Origin: Candolleomyces eurysporus | Taxonomy: Eukaryota > Basidiomycota > Agaricomycetes > Agaricales > Psathyrellaceae | Direction of reading: 5' to 3' | Length of the DNA stretch: 16,055 bases | Assembly: GCA_027579435.1 (NCBI GenBank) | Contig: JANBPK010000152.1 | Span: 1 to 16,055 of the forward strand | Shown here: piece after piece, positions 8,181 through 16,055 of the stretch | How the letters are laid out: every line of letters starts with the position of its first letter | Position numbering within the stretch: position 1 is the stretch's first letter | Translations under genes and position numbers: made by a program | The notes under the pieces: model-generated | Database searches by the model: none | Told to the model about the DNA's origin: nothing | What the model saw: only the letters and a program-made list of their open reading frames with translations

Positions 8181-10455
8181 ATGCACTGGCAGCTTTCTAC
8201 ATCCTCGGTTGCTACTGCGATTTCAGCATACGCGGCGTACAAGATCTTCTTCTTCTTCTACCGCCGATGTTACTCGCCGCTGAGACACCTCCCTGGCCCA
8301 CCTCGCCCAAGTTTTCTGATTGGGAATGAGAAGGAAATTTGGGATACAGTACGTTGACCCGATCGGTGTGAGCGGTTATTAGTATTCAATTGCTGACTGC
8401 GCCGTGCACGACGCTGCGTGTAGGAAAGCTATCCTATCCATGAGCAATGGATCGAGAAATACGGTCCTACGATGCTCGTTCCGGGCTTCCTTGGGGTGGG
8501 TGAGCGCTAGCGCTTCTCGTACCGTCAATCCTCTTATCGTCCGAGTCTGATGATCGAGGTCNTTTTTTTTCGAATGAAAGGCAAATCATCTGTACACCAC
8601 GGACTTGAAAGCGCTCAACCATGTCATGATGAATAGCAACATCTACCAGAAACCAGATTTCTTTAGGTTCTACCTTGCGGAAATTGTGAGGGCAAGGCCT
8701 ACTTGTAGTCGAGGAAGACGTTCACAAGAACCATGTAGGTCCACCGTTGGGCCTTTCGAGTCCAAGTCGTCGCTAATATGCAATGTATGGCGTCGTGCAG
8801 CGTAGAGTCATGAATCCGGCATTCGGAGCGGCGCAAATTCGCGAATTGACGGATGTTTTCGTTGAAAAATCGATCGAACTCCGAGACGCTTGGGACGCAG
8901 AACTTCGCACGCAGCAAGGCGAAGCTGAAGGGAAGATTGACGTACTGTCATGGCTCAGTAGGATGACTTTGGATGTGATCGGACAGGCTGGTGAGTTCAA
9001 AGTGCATCCTGCTAGACGAATCTGTATAAAATGCCATTTCATTAGGTTTCAACTATCAATTCAACGCGCTGGCTAATGGAGAAGAGGAGAATGAGCTTAA
9101 TCGCGCTTTCTCAACCATATTTTCGAGCAATATGGAATTTTCTATCATTACTTTTCTACGCCTAGGATTCCCGAGCTTGCGCTGGGTGGTAAGTGTCCGC
9201 AGTCTCTCCTGACGCAAATCCCGGCGACTGACTCCCATATACAGCCAGAAATGAAGGATGATGGATCCAAACAGGCTCGCGCAACCATGGATAGGGTCGG
9301 AAGAGAGCTCTTAGAAGGCAGCAAGAAGAACCTACAGACCTCTGGGAAAGTTGAGAAATCAGCGTTGAAGGGGAGAGATATCTTAACTCTCCTTCTGCGT
9401 GCCAACATGGCGACCGATGTTCCGGAGCATCAACGAATGAGCGATGAGGAAGTCCTTGCACGTAAGTCTTCATTTAGCTGTTTCCTCGTTATTACGCTTA
9501 ATACTCATACAACGACACTACCAGAGATACCCACATTTTTGGCAGCTGGCCACGAAACAACGAGGTGAGTCGGCAGATCAGCTCCTCTGTGGCGAGCCTA
9601 CTAATGCTACTGTGATACATATGAAGTACCGGAACCACCTGGGCACTCTATGCACTGAGCGAAAACCCGCAAGTCCAGAAGAAATTACGGGACGAACTTT
9701 CAACTATCTCAACGGACAACCCCACGATGGACGAGCTCAACTCCCTCCCATACCTTGACGCAGTTGTCCGTGAAGTACTCCGACTGTACCCTCCCGTTCC
9801 GTTCAGTGAAAGGCTCACCGTCAAGGAGGACGTGATTCCGCTGAGTGTGCCCGTTACGGACAGGAATGGGAAGGTGCACGAGTATCTAGAGTATGCCCTA
9901 TCTCCCTCTTCGAGCTGATATATTTCTGACCTCACTCGTACGATGCAGAGTTCCAAAGGGCCAATTCGTTTTTATGCCCATTCTCTCTGTGAACAGGGAT
10001 AAAAATATTTGGGGCGAAGATAGTCTCAAGTTCAGGTGCGTCTTCAAGCCCGTAGCTCGCTGAACACCGTACTCATGGAAAATGACAGGCCGGAGCGCTG
10101 GGAATCCCCGCCCGAGGGCGCGAGCGCCATTCCAGGTGTATGGGGCAACATGCTAACATTCATTGGAGGCCCGCGAGCGTGCATCGGGTATAGATTCTCT
10201 CTTGTCGAGTAAGTCTTTCTCTCCGTTTACAGCTTTCCCAGAAGGCTAATGTTCATTGGTCAACTTAAATCTTCTGAATCCCGTAGAATGAAAGCCCTGC
10301 TCTTCACTCTCGTCCGAGCGTTTGAGTTCGAGCTAGGGGTGCCCGCTGAGGAGATTGGAGTATCATCTTGGATCGTTCAGAGGCCTTTCCTAAGGTCTAA
10401 CCCAGAAGCTGGGAACCAGCTACCTTTGAAGGTGAAACCGGTTCGTCGATTGTAG
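8181..10455 (+). CDS. Cytochrome P450, copy 2 (11 exons, frameshift in exon 3)
   Basis: Tandem duplicate of the gene at 1384-3671 with the same exon layout: 8181-8348, 8424-8495, 8581-8734, 8801-8990, 9046-9188, 9245-9461, 9525-9564, 9627-9890, 9949-10035, 10089-10208, 10287-10455. It has the same anchor, hinge, I-helix AGHETTS, EVLR, PERW and [10 protein letters not shown], and ends KPVRRL. Exon 9 is clean here (no N). Exon 3 is 154 nt instead of 153: copy 1 reads GTGGGGC where copy 2 (8686-8692) reads GTGAGGGC, so the normal frame breaks. Either this is a sequencing error, a pseudogene mutation, or splicing has moved to the new GTGAGG donor at 8686. Using that donor keeps frame into exon 4 but drops about 16 residues (copy 1's [16 protein letters not shown]). 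Exon 5 keeps GFNY, probably the ancestral form. Confidence 0.85.
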
Positions 10456-10580
10456 CAGTCGAACCGAACCCTTAGCGAGACTGTATTCTGCAGTTCACAT
10501 CGTGTATTTTGAAGTTGCTGTACGAATATCATTGAGCGGGGGATACTATGTCTAACGGAATACATTACAGAGCCACAGAA
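10456..10580 (+). repeat. Duplicated 3' flank of P450 copy 2
   Basis: Matches 3672-3795, then similarity stops. It marks the right end of the second duplicated unit and presumably contains the 3' untranslated region. Confidence 0.7.
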
Positions 10581-11241
10581 GAAAGGCACGGGAGCATGCA
10601 GTTGAAGGGATTTACAAACCACAGAGTCGAGGTATGGGCTGGTATGATTCGTCCATGGCCATCAACAAAAAATGAATTGCACTCCTTTGTGATGATCATT
10701 CAGCCTGAGGAGAACGCAAGATTTGGTGAGAAAAAAAGTACACTGATACATTATAATCGATCCACGCTTTCGAAAGCATCTAAAATAGTGGCGATTCGTC
10801 CACCCGTTGTTGAGCGCTGAGCTATGGTGCCCCAATCGACGACCCAAATCGCGCGGGGATTTTGTCTTATCCGCGAGATTCTAGGCGGAAATTTTGTGTT
10901 TGCGCGCGTTTCCGCAGCCGCGCCAACAATTTTGAAAACAGCAACAAACACCTGAACCTTACGTGCGCTACCAGAGTGTGGCGGTAACATGGATCTCGTC
11001 CAGATACACCGAGATTACTGGACAAGAATGGGAATTTCCATCGTTTTCCTGCAGGCGTCCGTTGGCGATACTTTGAAGGAAGGGGGATATGGGAACAGAT
11101 GAAATCAAATGGAGAAGGTACGTCCATCTGACATTATTCTGTATATTTTGTGGACTCATGGACTCTCTAGAACCTTCAATATTGTCGTCGACGCACTCAT
11201 CGTCATTTCTACATATATCACCACATCCGCTTGTGGTCTAG
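10581..11241. other. Intergenic region before the membrane-protein gene
   Basis: No gene I can support. Frames here are short and show no family signature. A TATA-like TGTATATTTT lies near 11141, about 100 bp before the next ATG, and may be part of its promoter. The middle (10850-10920) is rich in CG words such as CGCGCGTTTCCGC. Confidence 0.4.
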
Positions 11242-13527
11242 ATGAAGAAAAGGAGACGCTCTGTAGGGATCTCGTCGTTAAAACAGCACGGCGACGACTG
11301 GTTGTTGGCGGCGCCTTCAGTGCTTCTATGGTGCTGGCTCGGAACGGCAGGTGCAAATGCGGTTGAGGTTTACAGGTCTGTCTCTGTTGATTTAAACCTC
11401 ATTTCTCCCCCTTCGAATCCGTTCATTTTCCAGTCGATTCTACCTCTATCTATTCGTTCTGAAACATTATTTACTAGGCTCAGCCGTATACCTCTTTTAA
11501 GAGATCGTTCGTATTCAACATGGAAAATTAGTATTGATGGACGTCCAACCTCAATCTCGACACTCTTGTCTTCCTTACCTCCACCACCATGGTTGATTCT
11601 CGCACAAACAGACATGGTAGAAGGCCCACATACGCTGGAAATCACCTATAGCCCAAGTCAAACTGAAGAGGGTGATTTCTTGACCCCATTCTCGCATATC
11701 GTGTATACGAAGCAAGTCGATGGGGAAGGCTAAAGCCCGACTCGACTCCGGATGAAGATGGCGGTAATTCCGGGTCGGGTTTGGAGAGGCAGGAGACTAA
11801 GGACGAGAAGGATCTGGACTCGGAATCCGCGGTAGCAGCGGAGAATCAGCCAATGAAGAGGAGGTGGAATATGCGGAGACAGGACCCTCCTCCTACTCCA
11901 ACCGAGTGAGTTTCGCTTTTTCTCTTCGATGTGCTCGTTGGTTTCGATTCGTTGCTTGCTAGTGGTGGTTTCCCGTGATTGGTTGGGGGGTTCTAGAGGT
12001 CTTCCATCCATTCATACATTGGTTCTCCTCACGCTGCCTCGCTTGCTCCCCTATTTTCTCCGTTTTCTCCGTCCGAGACGNTTTTTGTTGAATTGGATTG
12101 TGTCGCGGTTGTCCCGATGGCAATGCTGCCTTATTCTACCTTCTACCCGCTGTTTCCCTTTCTGATTTCCCTTCGTTCATTTCACTTCATTCCATCTCGC
12201 GTTCAATCATTCCGGTATCATATCAACATATCATTTGTGCTAACCCCCAACCACCCTCTCCCCGCTCTTATCCAGGAACACACCACCGAGCACCTCCACC
12301 TCATCTTCTGCACCCGGAGCTTCGACCACTAATGCAACTACCAAGAAGCGGAATGTGGCCACTTTTGCGGCAGCCGTCGGCGTCCTCGCTCTATTCTCCG
12401 CAGGTCTGGCGCTGAGCATCANCCGGAGACGGTACAGAGCCAAGAAACGCGAACGGCTCGCCAGGCAGGGTGTCACCGCCACCGCCCACTTCCCTCCGAT
12501 GTCCCAAACAGGCGGTGGCGGAGGAGGTGCAGCAGGGGTAGGAGCAGCAGCGGGGATGGTAGTCTCCGGAGCTACGGGCATAGAAGGCGTGTGGGGTCCA
12601 GTNGGNTCTGGATTGGCGCAGGGCCAGGGCCCAGGGGGAGCTCGAGCGGGAAGCAACAGCAACAGCAACACCAGTGGAAGTGGAAGCGGGACGAGCGGTG
12701 GAAGCGACGGGTTCGTGCCGAGGTTCTTCCCCTCGGACGTCCAGACCGCACCTCGTGCGCGGCCCTCTTCGGGGAATGGTTCTTCGCGTGGCCTGCTGCG
12801 TCATCTGATGATGGCGATGGGCAGACGGCGCACGGGGAGAGAGGTCGTGGACCATTCGCGGTCGACGGACACGGACGCTACGATGACGGAGGTGCCCCCG
12901 CCGGGGTATAGTGAAGTCGTTACTGCTTCGCCCCCGCTTACGCCCATGACGGCGGCGACGGTGGCGGCGGGGCATCCTGCTAGTCGGCCGTTGTCGACGC
13001 AGATGCATATGCCTGCTGGCCCGCCGCCTGGGTATGACCCTCCGTCGGGTACGGTCCAGATGATGCAGCATTATCCCTACATTCATAGGCAGCCGCCGCG
13101 ACCGCCGAGTGTAGCTTCGTCCATCGGCGCTCCAGGAGTTCAAGAATCAGGAGGAAATACAGGAAGAGAGGCGGCGACGGGAACGAGGAGGGAGGGGGTG
13201 GACATGTCGTACGCCGATATCCCACCTGAAGACCCGCCTCCAGAGGTCCAAGCGCTTTTCCCGACGCGGTCGGCTGGGTCTGAGAGGACCAGGACGAGGG
13301 ACGACCAGGNNCGCCGAGAACCATCNCGGGGAGGACGAAGATGGGAGTTGTCCTGCGACTNCCCCCTGGTGTGCCTGTCCCTCTGGCACTACCGCCAGTC
13401 CCGCACGCGGCTGAACACCGGACTTTGGTCTCTGCGAGGTCTCAGTCCCNAGTCTATGGGTTTGGGCTTGGGTTCTCCTCCGATTTCAACGTCGGGTCCG
13501 AGAGGTGATAATTCGCAGTTCCGATAG
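11242..13527 (+). CDS. Predicted single-pass membrane protein with cytosolic PPxY motifs (one apparent frameshift)
   Basis: Exons 11242-11905 and 12276-13527 flank a 370-nt GT-AG intron. The ATG follows an in-frame TAG (11239-11241). One base is missing near the GGGG at 11722-11725: the frame ends VDGEG-stop, and the next frame continues KPDSTPDEDGG up to a donor that joins exon 2 in phase. Adding one base gives 639 codons. Seen in order: an N-terminal signal-like stretch (WLLAAPSVLLWCWLGTAGANA); an extracellular part ending in HTLEITY ... HIVYT; an acidic/Ser linker; a transmembrane helix (12355-12420, VATFAAAVGVLALF...); and a basic stop-transfer RRRYRAKKRER. A Gly/Ser/Pro-rich tail follows with two PPGY sites (near 12895 and 13025), which fit the PPxY ligand of WW domains such as those in Rsp5-type ubiquitin ligases. 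The layout recalls the many unnamed basidiomycete membrane proteins with a beta-sandwich ectodomain; that assignment is tentative. The C-terminus after about 13300 contains Ns and segment Y, so the stop is uncertain. Confidence 0.7.
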
Positions 13528-13866
13528 CACCGAAGAAGAATGAGTGAGTGAGTGTTTGTACATCAGATATATATTAGCTATAGGCAAGGTTCTACTGTTT
13601 CGATCGTCCGTTCTCTTTGTTTGTTTTTCATGTTTTTTTATTGGCCGTGGCATCATTGTGCATTTGTAATTCAGGATGTATTACTATACAGACATACATA
13701 CGTAGGTACGACCCCCATCTCCAAGATCTAGCTCTAGTTCAACGAAGGATAACGTTCATGAAGTTTCAGATGTCCGAATCTCATCGTATTCAGTTCCAGT
13801 TTGATCATGAAGTGTATATCGACAGCCATGTTCTTGGTTTTTGGCTTGACTTCATTTTGAATACGT
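13340..13866 (+). repeat. Segment Y, copy 3 (3' end of the membrane-protein gene)
   Basis: Matches 7505-7934 and, less well, 880-1172. The first part overlaps the predicted C-terminal codons of the membrane protein and the rest is downstream of its stop. This copy has extra sequence at about 13455-13555, including a GAGTGAGTGAGTG microsatellite. Unlike the other two, it is not preceded by gene X or followed by a P450. Confidence 0.8.
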
Positions 13867-14030
13867 TAGCGAGTGGGCCGTCGCTTTGCGCGGCAGTCTT
13901 CCGAGGGATTTTGACCCAGCTCGTTCAAAGCTAGCAGCGATACGGAGATGTGGGAGACAGAAGCACGCCAGGGTTGGGCAAAAAAATAGACCAAAACCAT
14001 GTCTCCTTTTGACGAACGCCTTTCCGAAAA

Positions 14031-14081
14031 GATTAGTAAAAACACACTCCGAGTCTACTGATGAATGTGTTCTTACTAATC
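14031..14081. repeat. Strong 19-bp hairpin
   Basis: The arm at 14031-14049 (starts GATTAGTAA) and the arm at 14063-14081 (ends TTACTAATC) are reverse complements at 17 of 19 positions around a 13-base loop. It lies outside any supported gene. It could be the remains of a small terminal-inverted-repeat element or a cruciform; nothing identifies it further. Confidence 0.7.
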
Positions 14082-14085
14082 GTAA

Positions 14086-14391
14086 CGACACGCAGGAATC
14101 GTCACTGGCCTGGCTACGGGAGACCACTCCGAGTCCGTCCAACCTCACCATGCGCGTATTGGGACCAGGGTTTGGAGAAATATATTTGTTGACGTAGAGA
14201 TCAAAATTGTGGATCTTTTGGTGGACTGGTACAGCCACAATCATGGATTCGGTACGTTAAGCGCCGATGACACAGCATTTGACGCCTTTGAACAACTTTT
14301 GCCCGAAGATTACGGAGCTGAGACCGAAGGGTGGCACATGATGCAGCATGTAGACGCGCCTCACAAGCATGGTCCGTTTGGTCGGATATGA
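14086..14391 (+). pseudogene. Open fragment of an unrecognised protein
   Basis: A frame is open for about 102 codons, from after a TAA (14083-14085) to a TGA (14389-14391), with no good ATG. The second half looks protein-like: FVDVEIKIVDLLVDWYSHN, then GFGTLSADDTAFDAFEQ and EDYGAETEGWHMMQHVD. I do not recognise the family. With no start, no splice partner and no continuing frame, it is probably a gene relic, or one exon whose neighbours I cannot place. Confidence 0.35.
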
Positions 14392-15454
14392 ACTTGGGAT
14401 CATTCTTGGACCACACGCGTGGCAGGAAGAGAGGTCATTGTATTGGCGACCACGGATTCGCTGACATCATAATATTGACTACAGTCGTTTTTTTTTTTCT
14501 TCGAGCAAGTTTTGAAGGCTGTCAGTAATGATCACACTGCCAGATTTGGGTGGGGTGCTTGAAAAGGATGTTAAAATGACATGGACTCGGAGGATGGGTG
14601 GGCGACGTTCTGGGCATGGTGGGAGGACAGCGGCAGCTTGAACGTCATGTCACATTCTCCTTGCACATAAGGAAAAACGACGCTGCAATTTATATTGCAA
14701 GCGACTGTAAGTTCAAACGGTGCGCGCCGAACGCGTGTCGAAAGAAGCTTGTCTACGCCGAAATAACATTGTATGTGTTTCCGGCCGGCTAACTAGTTCT
14801 AAATGACTACTTAATGACTCCCCTGGTCTTCCCGAAATGTCCTGGAAGATTCGCGGCAGCATTACTGCTCAATCACTGCGGATGCCCAAACACTGAGGAT
14901 GAAGAATGGGGTTACCCCATAGGTCACCACTCGTCTCATTCGAAAACCTGATCACTGCCAACGATCAAGCTGCTCTCAGCAGCGCTCGTTGGACTGACGA
15001 CAAGTTTCCCCGAGGCTCCACAATCGCGCGTCAACACTTCTGGGTCGACTGCACAAAAGCTGCTTGAAGGGCAGGGAGACGCGCGTCGTGTGAGGGTCAT
15101 GCTCTCTGGTTCTAACGCGTTTTACTCCATCCTCACATTCATCTTATGTTTTTTTTTTTTTGCAACGTCACCTGTTTGCTACACATTTGTTGCTTTTCAT
15201 TCATGAGAACTGTGATATATGGTTCTGGACCACTCCATGATTGTAGGCAAATTGGGGTCAGCACCCAGTTTAATAAGAAGGGCGACCTAGCTGCCTTGAG
15301 TATTGCAAGAAGGACAGGGATAAGTGATGAAACCATTTCATGGCACAGTACTTTCCCGACAGAGCCCACGTCACCGAACGTCGCAGTGTGCGGTCCTGCT
15401 TGTCGTTAGAAAAGGCACAGTTACACGGACGGTATCCTCAACCCCTTGCAAAAC
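14392..15454. other. Unassigned region
   Basis: I find no supported coding region. There are T-runs near 14487 and 15150, and scattered short frames on both strands without motifs or consistent splice sites. Confidence 0.4.
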
Positions 15455-15611
15455 ACTACACCTCTTTATATATGAAGGGTGTATGAGAGAGTGGGCGTCA
15501 CACCCTTATCCTCCTAGTTAAACTGTTCGCTCTTCGTTGTACTCGTCGTGCTCACTTGAACTTGCGGCTACACAGCTAGATCAATAAAACAACAATCTCC
15601 TCAAGACACTC
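15455..15611 (+). promoter_or_regulatory. Promoter and 5' leader of gene X copy 3
   Basis: Homologous to 5930-6107: TATATAT at 15467-15473 followed by GAAGG, then TGTACTCGTCGTGC, ACTTGAACTTGC, ACAGCTAGA and TCCTCAAGACACTC before the ATG. The TATA box is about 145 bp upstream of the start. Confidence 0.6.
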
Positions 15612-16055
15612 ATGCTGACCACGACAGACAATGAAAGCACACAAAATATCCCGATGGTATCGGTGTTGAACAACAACACCTATCATCCAGGAGCGTATCA
15701 TAATAACCCCGTTTTTAATGGTTCGTTATCCTCGTTCTCATCTTGCTCTGCCCTAGTTCTGACAATGCATATCTAGGGAACGCGGCTGGATCTCCAATGG
15801 GTGTGTATTATAACCACGACCATGGACAATCTGATACAGGTGAGTCGGAGTCCTCCGTCTTCGAGGGAGCTCGAGTTCATCGTCTTCACGAAATCAGATC
15901 CACTACAGAGACTGTTATTCCTTCTACCCGACGTGACTCAACCCTACTCTCAACGCAAAGTAGCGGAACGGTATCGACCATACACCCCCCCCACGCCCAC
16001 TACCGCCACCAGCACCGCGGCCGCCTCTTCCTCCACCAGCACCATTGCAATATCG
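15612..16055 (+). CDS. Gene X, copy 3, 5' part (cut by the window edge)
   Basis: Exon 1 (15612-15720) reads MLTTTDNESTQNIP ... NNNTYHPGAYHNNPVFN. Intron 1 is 15721-15776. Exon 2 (15777-15839) reads GNAAGSPMGVYYNHDHG. Intron 2 runs from 15840 to about 15960, and exon 3 continues off the window. Introns sit at the same codons as in copy 2. In exon 3 the Pro-rich frame (PLPPPAPRPPLPPPAPLQY) is one base out of phase with the spliced frame; the likely cause is the run of eight C at 15985-15992, either a length error or a real frameshift. The right end of the gene and whatever follows are outside the window. Confidence 0.65.

Noticed and set aside
10548..10820. Possible small gene after P450 copy 2
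   Set aside because: It starts inside the duplicated P450 3' flank, where copy 1 does not keep the frame, and shows no motif.
12391..13143. Long minus-strand open frame (about 250 codons) opposite the membrane-protein tail
   Set aside because: It mirrors a GC-rich low-complexity coding strand, is rich in Arg and His, has no family motif and spans several Ns.
13852..14244. Minus-strand frame of about 130 codons
   Set aside because: It runs through the hairpin and unassigned sequence, has no recognisable domain, and competes with a more protein-like plus-strand frame.

Overview
The window looks like nuclear DNA of a filamentous basidiomycete (probably an Agaricomycete). Genes are interrupted by many short GT-AG introns (about 53-90 nt, one of 370 nt). 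The best-recognised protein is a microsomal cytochrome P450 in the basidiomycete style. There are no bacterial operon or ribosome-binding signals. Seventeen N bases, many next to homopolymer runs, mark a draft assembly. Every reliable gene is on the + strand.

Layout. (1) 1-3795: a truncated copy of an unrecognised Pro/Gln/His-rich gene ('X', 94-771), a 3' tail segment ('Y'), and an 11-exon P450 gene (1384-3671) that is intact once one N is treated as a surplus base. (2) 3796-5930: a gene-poor, repeat-rich spacer. It holds an inverted scrap of a P450 last exon (3851-3928), an 80-bp inverted/dispersed repeat family (4152-4595), a remnant of the X leader fused to a 49-bp tandem repeat (4860-5262), and a second tandem repeat of about 29 bp decaying to 23 bp (5311-5485). 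(3) 5930-10580: a second copy of the X-Y-P450 unit, now with the complete X 5' end (6108 onward), and a P450 (8181-10455) with a one-base frameshift in exon 3. (4) 10581-13866: an intergenic stretch, then a probable single-pass membrane protein gene (11242-13527) whose 3' end carries a third copy of segment Y. (5) 13867-15454: mostly unassigned, with a strong hairpin (14031-14081) and a short gene relic (about 14086-14391). (6) 15455-16055: a third X 5' end, cut by the window edge.

The main story is a recently duplicated X-Y-P450 unit, offset by about 6.8 kb at the P450 start codon. The two P450s keep the same eleven-exon structure. The third X copy at the right edge suggests the array may continue beyond the window. 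Segment Y is also the 3' end of the membrane-protein gene, so the unit was assembled from, or has exchanged sequence with, that gene. I see no clear new pathway. The most interesting items are the unrecognised X family, the shared 3' module, the conserved inverted-repeat site upstream of both P450s, and the apparent decay of P450 copy 2. Functional statements about substrates cannot be made from this sequence.
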